A DNA stretch of 64,000 nucleotides from Bacteroides sp. An322 (GTDB taxonomy: Bacteria; Bacteroidota; Bacteroidia; Bacteroidales; Bacteroidaceae): contig NZ_NFIN01000004.1 in the NCBI RefSeq assembly GCF_002161765.1, positions 62,001 to 126,000 of the forward strand, written 5' to 3'. The notes under the pieces were generated by a model. That model searched no databases. It was not told the DNA's origin and saw only the letters and a list, made by a program, of their open reading frames with translations. Positions 17,166 through 30,097 of the stretch are shown here, piece by piece. The position numbers and the translations under genes are program-made. How positions within the stretch are numbered: position 1 is the first letter of the stretch; each line of letters opens with the position of its first letter.

Positions 17166-18524
17166 ATGGAAATCAAACAATACATTGAAGAAAACGAGGC
17201 ACGGTTCCTCGACGAACTCGCCAGCCTGATACGCATTCCCAGTATCAGCGCTTTGCCTGAACACAAAGAAGACATGCTTGCCTGCGCCGAACGCTGGCGC
17301 CAACTGCTCCTCGAAGCGGGAGCCGACGAAGCGGTGATTATGCCCTCGGCGGGCAATCCGTTAGTGTATGCCGAAAAACGAATCAGCCCCGAAGCGCCTA
17401 CCGTACTCATTTATGCCCATTACGACGTGATGCCCGCCGAGCCGTTGGAACTTTGGAAAAGCCAGCCTTTCGAGCCGGAGATACGCGACGGACGTATTTG
17501 GGCACGCGGAGCGGACGATGACAAAGGACAGGCCATGATACAGGTGAAAGCGTTCGAATACATGGTGCGCGAAGGCTTGCTCCGCCACAACGTGAAGTTC
17601 ATTTTCGAAGGCGAAGAAGAAATCGGCTCGCCCAGCCTGAACGCTTTCCTCAAGGAACACCGCGAACTTTTGCGCGCGGACGTCATTCTCGTGTCGGACA
17701 CCAGTATGCTCGGTCCCGACCTGCCTTCGCTCACCACCGGGCTGCGCGGCTTGGCGTATTGGGAAATCGAAGTGACGGGTCCCAACCGCGACCTCCATTC
17801 TGGACACTTCGGCGGAGCGGTGGCAAATCCCGTCAACGTGTTGTGCGACCTGTTAGCGAAGGTGACCGATGCCGACGGGCGCATCATCGTGCCGCATTTC
17901 TATGACGATGTAGAACCTGTGCCCGAAGCCGAACGCCGCATGATAGCTAACATCCCCTTCGACGAGGAAGCCTACAAGCAAGCCATCGGGGTCAAGGCAT
18001 TGAAGGGCGAAAAGGGATATTCCACCTTAGAGCGGAACAGTTGCCGCCCCTCGTTCGACATCTGCGGCATCTGGGGAGGCTATACCGGCGAAGGCTCGAA
18101 GACGGTGCTGCCCTCGAAAGCGTATGCCAAGGTGTCGTGCCGCCTGGTGCCGCATCAGGACCACGAGACGATTTCGCGCTTGTTCATCGACTATATCCAA
18201 AGCATCGCTCCCGAATACGTTCAGGTCAAGGTAACTCCGATGCACGGCGGCGAAGGCTACGTCTGCCCCATCACCCACCCTGCCTATCAGGCGGCGGAAC
18301 AGGGATTCGCCAAAGCGTTCGGCAAGCAGCCGTTGGCGGTACGCCGAGGAGGAAGCATCCCTATCATCAGCGATTTCGAGCGGATTCTCGGCATCAAGAC
18401 CATCCTGATGGGCTTCGGGCTGGAGAGCGATGCCATCCACTCGCCTAACGAAAACTTCCGCCTCGACATCTTCCGCAAGGGCATCGAAGCTGTTACAGAA
18501 TTTCATAGGGCATTGAATCTATAG
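17166..18524 (+). CDS. M20-family dipeptidase
   Basis: A 452-residue cytoplasmic metallopeptidase of the M20 family. Two-zinc ligands are visible: His in VLIYAHYDVMPAEP, the bridging Asp in WARGADDDKGQ, the EGEEEIGS pair (catalytic and ligand Glu), Asp in VSDTSM and a late His in ESDAIHSPNENF. The dimerisation (lid) domain lies at about 190-330 with GPNRDLHSGHFGGAV. It resembles the Dug1/carnosine-dipeptidase-like group that cleaves dipeptides. There is no signal peptide. It stands alone, with repeats on both sides. Confidence 0.93.
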   Translation: MEIKQYIEENEARFLDELASLIRIPSISALPEHKEDMLACAERWRQLLLEAGADEAVIMPSAGNPLVYAEKRISPEAPTVLIYAHYDVMPAEPLELWKSQPFEPEIRDGRIWARGADDDKGQAMIQVKAFEYMVREGLLRHNVKFIFEGEEEIGSPSLNAFLKEHRELLRADVILVSDTSMLGPDLPSLTTGLRGLAYWEIEVTGPNRDLHSGHFGGAVANPVNVLCDLLAKVTDADGRIIVPHFYDDVEPVPEAERRMIANIPFDEEAYKQAIGVKALKGEKGYSTLERNSCRPSFDICGIWGGYTGEGSKTVLPSKAYAKVSCRLVPHQDHETISRLFIDYIQSIAPEYVQVKVTPMHGGEGYVCPITHPAYQAAEQGFAKAFGKQPLAVRRGGSIPIISDFERILGIKTILMGFGLESDAIHSPNENFRLDIFRKGIEAVTEFHRALNL

Positions 18525-18541
18525 AGTCTGAAAATTTTCAA

Positions 18542-18589
18542 GTCAGAAGCAAAGGTAGGGAACATTTCCCGGATAGCCAAGCTTCTGAC
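18542..18589 (+). terminator. Possible terminator hairpin of the M20 peptidase gene
   Basis: GTCAGAAGC at 18542-18550 pairs with GCTTCTGAC at 18581-18589; inside is a second small hairpin GGGAA-CAT-TTCCC at 18558-18570. There is no T-run directly after it, so termination efficiency is doubtful. The rest of 18590-18712 is AT-rich and shows no gene. Confidence 0.4.
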
Positions 18590-18712
18590 GCCTGCCCCTG
18601 TAAAAATCTGTTAACAGAATCGGACTTTTTCGCTAAGACAACGATTAAATCATTAAGTATCAAGATATTATTGCAATCAATAATATATAAAAACTGATTT
18701 TAGGAAAAGTCA

Positions 18713-18875
18713 ACAAGCGTGACAGTTGTGACAGATGACAGTTCGTTTTTTTGAGAAATGACAAGAGAGAGAAAAGTGACAAATATATTTATATATATAT
18801 TTTAATATTCACATTCTTTTTCATTCTGATTAATCCATTTTTGTAACTGTCATCTGTCACAACTGTCACGCTTGT
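18713..18875. repeat. Long inverted repeat with 31-bp arms built on TGACAG
   Basis: Arms at 18713-18743 (ACAAGCGTGACAGTTGTGAC, then AGATGACAGTT) and 18845-18875 are perfect inverted copies, 101 bp apart across an AT-rich loop. Each arm has three iterations of a TGACAG core with 8-9-bp spacing, the same architecture as the ACGCAGAG elements. The right arm ends exactly on the first base of the stop codon of the SusR-like regulator. The element lies between the convergent peptidase and regulator genes and may serve as a terminator. Confidence 0.9.
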
Positions 18876-20458
18876 CATAGCTTCATCACGTCTTGCTCGA
18901 ACATTTCCTTATTGATTTTCACCTTATTACGGATGCGGCTGCGGTAATTGTAGACCGTAGCGAGCGAATAACCGAGGAAGTGGGCGATGCGCGCGGTGTC
19001 GGTCACGCCGAGACGGATTAAGGCGAAAATGCGCAATTCCGTATTTAAAAGTTCGCCCTTTTTGGGGTAAATCTTCCCGTCGTCCGCCAACAATGCGTTG
19101 AAATCTTCAATGAAATTGGGGAAAAGTTCGAGGAAAGACTTGTCGAATTCCATGTAGAATTCCTTCCTCTCGTCGCGCAAGAACTGGTCGGAACGGATGG
19201 CTTTGAACAAATCGTCGATGCGCGAAGCCATCGCCAACTTCTCTAACGAGCGGCGGTATTGCTCCAACTTGTCGAGATAGCTCACGCAACGGTCCAAGTA
19301 ATTGGCGATATACACCTCTTTTATCCTGCCGGTCTGCGCTAACTTTTCGTTCACCTTCTTCAGCTCTTCGTTAGCGTCTGAAAGCCCCACCCGCATGAGA
19401 GACAATCTTTTGTTCCACGAGTACAGGCGCAACGCCACGATGACGAGCAGCACCGCTATCACCGCTAACGTAAGGAAAAGGATGTTCAGGATGCGCCGCT
19501 CGGCAGCTACACGCTCGGAATAGGCTTCGTTGACGATGGGGAAGATTTCGGTCACTTCGAGGAAACGCAAGCGGGCATTGCATGCCACGGCATCTTCCAT
19601 CGAGCAACGCAAATACCGGTACGCGCGTTCGATGTCGCCCTGCTCATAAAGTATCCATGCCAGCCGCTGGAGGGAAGCATACTCGCGCGTGGACATGGAA
19701 AGGTCGATAATGGCGGTCTGCGCCAAATAATAAATCTGCATGTCGACATCGCCTTTCGCCTCATAGACCGACGCAAGCGTATAATTGACGTATGCCTTCT
19801 CCTGTATGCTCATCGGCTGGGACAGGGCTTTATTCAGCACCGGAATAGCCGCGTCGAATTGCGAGTCGAGAATCATCTTTTCCGCCAGTGAAATGCTTCG
19901 CGCTGTCCCTTCGGGCACCAGCATCAGCACCGAGTCGCGGTAGCAGGCGGTCTTGCGGAGGTATTTTTCTTTTTCCGACGGAATAATGGTATAACCCGCC
20001 ATCCAACCGTAATACGTACGCATGGCATAGTAATATTTCAACATCACGTCGGGAGTGACCGAATTGCGGTCTATCTGCTCCACATGGCGCAAAACTTCGT
20101 TATACGCTCCCATGACGCCCATCGCATCGGCACGGTGGATAATCACGTCCGCTTCGGATTGCTTTGCCGCACGGATGTATTTCTGCATCTCGTCGACATA
20201 ATGCAAGGCTGAATCCGCCTGATAATGCAAGTATTGATTGAAAAGCTCATCACAAAGGGTGTACTTCAACGCATCGTCGTGCTCATTAGCAAGGCGTTGC
20301 TTCAGCTGGGCTATCGTCCTTTCCCGCTCCGCGCTGTATTCTTTTTTCTTCGCGATTACCCCGTCCAGTTCTTTCAGAATCCGCTCGTTTGAGCTTTGCC
20401 CCATGCAAGCCAAGGCAAAAAAGTGTGCTAACACCCAAAATATAACATTCTTCTTCAT
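18875..20458 (-). CDS. susR: SusR-like membrane-spanning regulator (DUF6377 type)
   Basis: A 527-residue regulator divergent from susA. It has a signal peptide (MKKNVIFWVLAHFFALACMG), a periplasmic helical-repeat (TPR-like) region to about residue 315, one membrane helix (323-344), a cytoplasmic coiled-coil region (about 350-420), and a C-terminal helix-turn-helix at about 478-510 (TDTARIAHFLGYSLATVYNY). This is the layout described for SusR of Bacteroides thetaiotaomicron, which senses maltose or longer maltooligosaccharides and activates sus genes; its position beside a sus cluster supports the call. Naming it SusR is inference from position and layout. The stop codon touches a long inverted repeat. 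Confidence 0.82.
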   Translation of the reverse strand: MKKNVIFWVLAHFFALACMGQSSNERILKELDGVIAKKKEYSAERERTIAQLKQRLANEHDDALKYTLCDELFNQYLHYQADSALHYVDEMQKYIRAAKQSEADVIIHRADAMGVMGAYNEVLRHVEQIDRNSVTPDVMLKYYYAMRTYYGWMAGYTIIPSEKEKYLRKTACYRDSVLMLVPEGTARSISLAEKMILDSQFDAAIPVLNKALSQPMSIQEKAYVNYTLASVYEAKGDVDMQIYYLAQTAIIDLSMSTREYASLQRLAWILYEQGDIERAYRYLRCSMEDAVACNARLRFLEVTEIFPIVNEAYSERVAAERRILNILFLTLAVIAVLLVIVALRLYSWNKRLSLMRVGLSDANEELKKVNEKLAQTGRIKEVYIANYLDRCVSYLDKLEQYRRSLEKLAMASRIDDLFKAIRSDQFLRDERKEFYMEFDKSFLELFPNFIEDFNALLADDGKIYPKKGELLNTELRIFALIRLGVTDTARIAHFLGYSLATVYNYRSRIRNKVKINKEMFEQDVMKL

Positions 20459-20671
20459 ATCATTTGATTTATATTTTTCACTATTAAATTTAAGGCAATT
20501 GTTTTATTATCAAGCATTTATCATTATATCACATTTATATTCCGCTTCCAAATATACAAAACATTTTCCTATTTTCCTATATTTGTTCAAAGAAAATGCA
20601 ACTATCTTCATCGAGCGATGCAAGTATATACACCGGACAATGCAGACGGTTGCATAATCAATAGATTACCT

Positions 20672-20742
20672 GTAGGGGCGGGGTTCGCCCGCCCGTATGC
20701 ATCCACGTGGATGTTTTCAGGGCAGGCAAACCCTGCCCCTAC
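20672..20742. repeat. GGGGCGTAT-family double-hairpin element, copy 2 (variant arms)
   Basis: It has the same ends (GTAGGGGC and GCCCCTAC) and central segment (GCATCC through GATGTTTTCA) as copy 1, but both stems differ: hairpin 1 is GGGCGGG-GTTCG-CCCGCCC and hairpin 2 is GGGCAGG-CAAA-CCCTGCCC. Changes on both sides of each stem keep the pairing. It lies in the 346-bp gap between the SusR-like gene and susA; the remainder of that gap is AT-rich with no gene seen. Confidence 0.88.
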
Positions 20743-20786
20743 AAATTATTAGTGAAATAAAAAGCATGGGAAACATTATTCATTAA

Positions 20787-22658
<1,872 letters not shown>

Positions 22659-22684
22659 AAAATGAATATCCGCAAATATCCAAT

Positions 22685-22754
22685 GTAGGGGCGTATCGTA
22701 TACGCCCGAAAGCATCCACATAATGCATTCAGGGCGTATGCGATACGCCCCTAC
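22685..22754. repeat. GGGGCGTAT double-hairpin element, copy 3
   Basis: A 70-bp copy with both stems (GGGCGTAT-CGT-ATACGCCC and GGGCGTAT-GCG-ATACGCCC) and a shorter centre (GAAAGCATCCACATAATGCA). It is preceded by GAATATCCGCAAATATCCAA, a vestige resembling the middle arm around copy 1. It lies in the susA-susB gap. Confidence 0.88.
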
Positions 22755-22878
22755 AGTTTAAATTCTACTTCTATTTTTACACATACTGAGAATACTGAAA
22801 ACACTAACAAACAAGCACTTACACTTTATACACCTTTATATTTTCCGTCATACGAGAAGAAAAGATTTGAAAGACACA

Positions 22879-22886
22879 TAATTTTG
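22879..22886 (+). promoter_or_regulatory. Probable -7 element (TAATTTTG) for susB
   Basis: TAATTTTG fits TAnnTTTG and lies 53 bp before the susB ATG. No good -33 match is visible, as expected for an activator-dependent promoter. It would give susB and the genes after it a start separate from susA. Confidence 0.45.
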
Positions 22887-22918
22887 CTTTCGGAAAATTG
22901 AAACAAAAATTTCATTAA

Positions 22919-25123
<2,205 letters not shown>

Positions 25124-25154
25124 TTTTTTCAGGATTAGTTGGATGAACATTTAA

Positions 25155-25279
25155 AACGCAGAGGCGCAAAAGCGCAAAGCATTTATTTTAGAGAAGGCAA
25201 AAGGCCGCAAAACCAGATAACTTCTCTTGCGCGCTTTGCCCTCTCAAAATAGAACTCCGCGTTTTCGCGTCTCTGCGTT
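25155..25279. repeat. Iterated-arm palindromic repeat (ACGCAGAG type), copy 3
   Basis: The left arm is AACGCAGAGGCGCAAAAGCG then CAAAG; the right arm is CCGCGTTTTCGCGTCTCTGC then GTT. Inner arms TTTTAGAGAAGGCAAA and TTTGCCCTCTCAAAAT match the inner arms at 9004-9131. It occupies the gap between susB and susC; the 97 bp after it hold no clear promoter. Confidence 0.85.
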
Positions 25280-25376
25280 TAATTTAAGGAAACACACAGA
25301 GTTCTTCAATAGGTAAACACACATATATAATAATGAAGAGAACTATTTTTTATTATTCATACTTAAACTAATAAAC

Positions 25377-28300
25377 ATGAAAATGAAAGAACTGAAAAGA
25401 CGAAACAAGCTCCTGCTGCTATGGTTAGCGGGAATGCTGTTCTCCGTGCAAGCCTTTGCGCAAAGCATTACGGTCAACGGAGTTGTGAAAGACAATTTAG
25501 GTGAACCGGTCATCGGCGCCAGCGTGTTGATAAAAGGCACCACCACCGGTACGATTACCGACTTCGACGGTAATTTCACCCTGCAAGCAAACCAAGGAGA
25601 CATTATCGCCATCTCCTTCATCGGATACAAAACTCAGGAACTCCCTGCGGCGGCTAACATGAATGTCATCTTAAAAGATGATAGCGAATTATTGGAAGAA
25701 GTAGTGGTCATCGGTTACGGACAAGTAAAGAAAGACGATGCTACGGGTTCGGTTACAGCTATCAAGCCCGATGAACTGAGTAAAGGTATCACCACCAACG
25801 CGCAAGACATGTTGACCGGTAAAGTTGCCGGTGTGAGCGTCATCTCGAATGACGGTACTCCGGGCGGTGGCGCCACCATCCGCATCCGTGGAGGGTCTTC
25901 GTTGAACGCCAGCAACGACCCGTTGATTGTCATCGATGGACTTGCATTGGACAATAGCGGTATCAAAGGTATGTCGAACGGGCTTTCAATGGTCAACCCG
26001 AACGATATCGAAACTTTCACCGTATTGAAAGACGCGTCTGCTACGGCTATCTACGGTTCGCGCGCGTCAAACGGTGTCATCATCATCACCACCAAGAAAG
26101 GTAAAGAAGGTCAGGCTCCACGCATAAGCTATAGCGGTTCGGTATCGGTAGCTACCACCCAAAAACGTTACGATGTGTTGAACGGAGACGAGTTCCGCGA
26201 ATATGCGCACCAATTATGGGGCGATGCCCTGCCCGCCGAATTGGGTGATGCCAACACCGACTGGCAAGACCAAGTGTTCCGTACAGCCGTAAGCACCGAA
26301 CACAATGTATCTATCAACGGCGGATTCAAGAACCTCCCCTACCGTATTTCTTTGGGCTTCAACAAGAACAACGGTATCGTGAAGACATCCGATTTCCAAC
26401 GCTTCACCGCATCGGTCAACTTGGCTCCTTCGTTCTTCGATGACCACTTGAAAGTGAATGTGAACGCTAAATACATGAACGGGAAGAACCGCTATGCGGA
26501 AGGTATCGGCGGAGCTATGGCTATGGACCCGACCCGTCCCGTATATAGCGATGACCCGATGTACGCCACGGTAGGAGGATATTACCAGAACGTACAAGCA
26601 ACCTCCGGTTTCTCTGACCCCAACTGGAACTATACAACCAACAAGAACACTCCGGGAAACCCCTTGGCTGCATTGGAACAAAAAGACGATACGGCTAATA
26701 GCAATGACTTTGTAGGAAACGTGGAAGTAGACTATAAATTCCATTTCTTGCCCGACCTGCGCTTGCATGCCAGCATCGGAGGTGAATATGCCGAAGGTAC
26801 TCAGACTACAATTTGGTCACCCTATTCATACGCATACAACTACTACGGAAGAGACCAGCTTTCTACCGAGTACAAGTATAACCTCTCTTACAATGTCTAT
26901 GCGCAATACATCAAGGAGGTGGGAAACCATAGCATTGATGTCATGGCGGGTGGTGAGGAACAACATTTCCACCGCAACGGATATACCGAAGCTCAAGGTT
27001 GGGATAGCTATGCCGGAGTGGCACAAGACGTACAAGAACGTGGTCAGACCGCTTACGCAACCCGCAACACCTTGGTATCTTATTTCGGACGTTTGAACTA
27101 TTCGTACAAGAACCGCTATTTGCTCACCTTTACCATGCGTTTCGATGGGTCTTCACGCTTTGCCGACGGAAACCGTTGGGGCAAGTTCCCTTCGTTGGCA
27201 TTGGGATGGAAGCTGAAAGAAGAAAACTTCCTGAAAGACGTTAACTTCCTTTCTGACCTGAAACTCCGCTTGGGTTGGGGTATCACCGGCCAGCAAGACG
27301 TAACCGCCGACTTTGCTTACATGCCGTTGTATATCGTGAGCGATGACTATGCGCAATATCCTTTCGATAACGATTATTACCATTCTTCCCGTCCGAACGC
27401 GTTCAACACGAACCTGAAATGGGAACAGACCACTACGTACAATGCCGGCTTGGACTTCGGATTCCTGAACGGACGTATCGTAGGTAACATCGACGGATAT
27501 TACCGCAAGACCGATGACTTGCTGAATAGTGTCAAGATTCCGGTAGGGACCAACTTCAATGCACAAATGCTTCAGAACATCGGTTCGTTGAAGAACTACG
27601 GTATGGAATTCTCTATCAACGCGAAACCCATCGTTACGAAAGACTTTATGTGGGACGTAACCTATAACTTCACATGGAACCACAATGAAATCACGAAATT
27701 GACCGGCGGAGACGCCTCTAATTATTACGTAGAGACAGGAAACAAAATCTCACCGGGAAACAACACAAAAGTCCAAGTGAACAAAGTGGGCTATCCGGCA
27801 AACTCATTCTACGTATACCAACAAGTGTATGATGAAAACGGAAAACCGATTGAAAACATGTTCGTTGACCGGAACGGTGACGGTATCATCAATGCAGCCG
27901 ATAAGTACATCTACAAAAAGCCGGCGGCAGACTTCCTGATGGGCTTCACTTCGAAGATGACCTACAAGAACTGGGACTTCAGCTTCGCGCTCCGTGCCAG
28001 CCTGAACAACTACGTGTACTATGACTTCTTGGCAGGTAAAGCCAAGACCGGCCAGTCGGGTATCTTCTCGAATACCGCATATAGCAACACCACGAAAGAA
28101 GCGATTGCTTTAGGATTCACCGGACAAGGCGATTACTACATGAGCGACTATTTCGTACGCAATGCTTCGTTCCTCCGTTGCGATAACATTACGTTAGGCT
28201 ACTCGTTCCAGGAATTGTTCAAGAGCCAAGCTTATCAGGGCATCGGCGGACGTATCTACGCTACTTGCCAAAACCCGTTCATCATCTCTAAGTATGACGG

Positions 28301-28388
28301 ACTCGACCCGGAAGTACAAAGCGGTATCGACGGAAGCCCCTACCCGCGTGCGGTAACGTTTTTATTGGGATTAACTTTGCAATTCTAA
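25377..28388 (+). CDS. susC: SusC-like TonB-dependent maltooligosaccharide transporter
   Basis: A 1003-residue outer-membrane transporter. After the signal peptide (ending SVQAFAQ) come the carboxypeptidase-like domain (about 30-110: ITVNGVVKDNLGEPVIGASV), the SusC motif region (LLEEVVVIGYGQVKKDDATG), the plug (about 115-230, with IRIRGGSSLNASNDPLIVIDG) and a 22-strand barrel ending in FLLGLTLQF. It pairs with the SusD-like lipoprotein encoded 21 bp downstream; together they import starch fragments through the outer membrane. Length and context match B. thetaiotaomicron SusC. Substrate assignment is by context. Confidence 0.92.
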   Translation: MKMKELKRRNKLLLLWLAGMLFSVQAFAQSITVNGVVKDNLGEPVIGASVLIKGTTTGTITDFDGNFTLQANQGDIIAISFIGYKTQELPAAANMNVILKDDSELLEEVVVIGYGQVKKDDATGSVTAIKPDELSKGITTNAQDMLTGKVAGVSVISNDGTPGGGATIRIRGGSSLNASNDPLIVIDGLALDNSGIKGMSNGLSMVNPNDIETFTVLKDASATAIYGSRASNGVIIITTKKGKEGQAPRISYSGSVSVATTQKRYDVLNGDEFREYAHQLWGDALPAELGDANTDWQDQVFRTAVSTEHNVSINGGFKNLPYRISLGFNKNNGIVKTSDFQRFTASVNLAPSFFDDHLKVNVNAKYMNGKNRYAEGIGGAMAMDPTRPVYSDDPMYATVGGYYQNVQATSGFSDPNWNYTTNKNTPGNPLAALEQKDDTANSNDFVGNVEVDYKFHFLPDLRLHASIGGEYAEGTQTTIWSPYSYAYNYYGRDQLSTEYKYNLSYNVYAQYIKEVGNHSIDVMAGGEEQHFHRNGYTEAQGWDSYAGVAQDVQERGQTAYATRNTLVSYFGRLNYSYKNRYLLTFTMRFDGSSRFADGNRWGKFPSLALGWKLKEENFLKDVNFLSDLKLRLGWGITGQQDVTADFAYMPLYIVSDDYAQYPFDNDYYHSSRPNAFNTNLKWEQTTTYNAGLDFGFLNGRIVGNIDGYYRKTDDLLNSVKIPVGTNFNAQMLQNIGSLKNYGMEFSINAKPIVTKDFMWDVTYNFTWNHNEITKLTGGDASNYYVETGNKISPGNNTKVQVNKVGYPANSFYVYQQVYDENGKPIENMFVDRNGDGIINAADKYIYKKPAADFLMGFTSKMTYKNWDFSFALRASLNNYVYYDFLAGKAKTGQSGIFSNTAYSNTTKEAIALGFTGQGDYYMSDYFVRNASFLRCDNITLGYSFQELFKSQAYQGIGGRIYATCQNPFIISKYDGLDPEVQSGIDGSPYPRAVTFLLGLTLQF

Positions 28389-28409
28389 ACCTTGAAAACA
28401 TTAATTGAC

Positions 28410-30077
28410 ATGAAAGCAAACTATTTTAAACCTATATTATCGGCGGCATTAGTCGTTGCCGCTATATTAGGGAACGTGTCATGTATCAACGATCTTGACA
28501 TCAGTTCCATCGACCCCCAAAGCTCTTCCAGCTTTGACCAAGCCGGAGCATTCGTAAAACAATACGCCATGTTAGGACTGACCGGACAAAAAGGCTTGGC
28601 TGGCTCTCCTGACCTCGACGGGCAAGACGAAGGCGAATCGGGCTTCTACCGTACCGTATTCAATTGCAACGAACTCTCTACCGACGAGTGCATCTGGGTA
28701 TGGCAAGACAATGTGGACATCCCTCAGTTCACCGGACTTTCTTGGAACTCGTCCAGCCAACGTACCGAATGGGTATATGTCCGCTTGGGATATGACATCA
28801 CCCAATTCAATTTCTTCCTCGACCAGACGGAAGGATTGACCGATGCCGAATCGCTCCGCCAACGTGCCGAAGTGCGTTTCTTGCGCGCCTTGCACTATTG
28901 GTACTTCATCGACCTCTTCGGCAAAGCTCCGTTCAAGGAACATTTCAGCAATGACCTGCCGGTAGAGAAAGGCGGAAAAGAATTGTATGATTACATCCAA
29001 ACCGAACTGGCGGAAGCCGAAGCCGATATGTACGAACCGGGAGAAGCTCCCTTCGGACGTGCCGACAAAGCCGCAAACTGGTTGCTCCGTGCCCGCTTAT
29101 ATCTGAACGCCGAAGTTTATACAGGTACGGCTGATTATCAGAATGCCAAGACGTATGCCGATAAGGTCATCAATTCGGGCGCATACCAATTGTGCAATGA
29201 TTACCGCCTGATGTTTATGGCAGATAATGACGAAAACGAGGAAGCCATGAAGGAAATCATCCTCCCGATTCGCCAGGACGGTATGAAGACCCGCAACTAT
29301 GGAGGTTCTACCTACTTGGTCTGCGGAGCACGTACCGGAGGTATGCCCTACATGGGAACCACCAACGGATGGTCTTGTATCGTTGCCCGCAACGCATTGG
29401 TATATAAATTCTTCCCGAACAAAGACGTTCCGATGATTCCGGAAGACGTAGAAGTTCCGGCACAAGCAGACCTGCCCAATGATGCCGCTATCGATGCATG
29501 GGACGCACAATACGGCGTGCGTACCGTAGATATCGTTGAAGCCGCAGGAGACGACCGTGCCATGTTCTACTCAGGAGCCGGAGGAGGAAAGCGTACCATG
29601 GACCCAAGTGCCATCAATAGCTTCCAGAGCGGACTCTCTATCGTGAAATGGCAGAACATCCGTTCCGATGGAAGATCAACCAGCCACACCGAATATCCCG
29701 ATACCGATATTCCTTTGTTCCGCTTGGCAGAAGCCTATCTGACACGTGCCGAAGCAAATTTCCGCTTGAACGATACCAATGCGGCCCTGCAAGACATCCT
29801 GACCTTAAGAAGCCACCGCGGATGCACTACCCAACCTCAGGCAAACGAGATTGACGAAATGTATATCTTGGATGAATGGGCACGCGAATTCTACTTGGAA
29901 GGACGCCGCCGTTCAGACTTGGTACGCTTCGATTGCTTTACCACCGACAAATACTTATGGGATTGGAAAGGCGGCGTGAAGGAAGGAAAATCGGTAAGCG
30001 ATATCTATAACGTGTTCCCGATTCCTGAAACCGACATCAACAACAATCCGAACATGAGCCAAAACGAAGGATATTAA
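28410..30077 (+). CDS. susD: SusD-like starch-binding lipoprotein
   Basis: Start at ATG 28410; a TTG in frame 18 bp upstream is less likely because MKANYFKPILSAALVVAAIL forms the lipoprotein signal, ending in GNVSC. The 555-residue surface lipoprotein has the TPR-based SusD fold: the EWVYVRLGYDITQFNFFLDQ and RFLRALHYWYFIDLFGKAPF segments are characteristic, and AREFYLEGRRRSDLVRF is the C-terminal signature. It caps the SusC transporter and binds starch helices. It overlaps the TAA/ATG junction leading to susE. Confidence 0.92.
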   Translation: MKANYFKPILSAALVVAAILGNVSCINDLDISSIDPQSSSSFDQAGAFVKQYAMLGLTGQKGLAGSPDLDGQDEGESGFYRTVFNCNELSTDECIWVWQDNVDIPQFTGLSWNSSSQRTEWVYVRLGYDITQFNFFLDQTEGLTDAESLRQRAEVRFLRALHYWYFIDLFGKAPFKEHFSNDLPVEKGGKELYDYIQTELAEAEADMYEPGEAPFGRADKAANWLLRARLYLNAEVYTGTADYQNAKTYADKVINSGAYQLCNDYRLMFMADNDENEEAMKEIILPIRQDGMKTRNYGGSTYLVCGARTGGMPYMGTTNGWSCIVARNALVYKFFPNKDVPMIPEDVEVPAQADLPNDAAIDAWDAQYGVRTVDIVEAAGDDRAMFYSGAGGGKRTMDPSAINSFQSGLSIVKWQNIRSDGRSTSHTEYPDTDIPLFRLAEAYLTRAEANFRLNDTNAALQDILTLRSHRGCTTQPQANEIDEMYILDEWAREFYLEGRRRSDLVRFDCFTTDKYLWDWKGGVKEGKSVSDIYNVFPIPETDINNNPNMSQNEGY

Positions 30078-30097
30078 TGACTAAAACAAGGATAACC

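Noticed and set aside
22685-22754. Simple rho-independent terminator of susA
   Set aside because: The element has two hairpins, no T-run after them, and recurs as a dispersed family; it may end transcripts but is not specifically a terminator.
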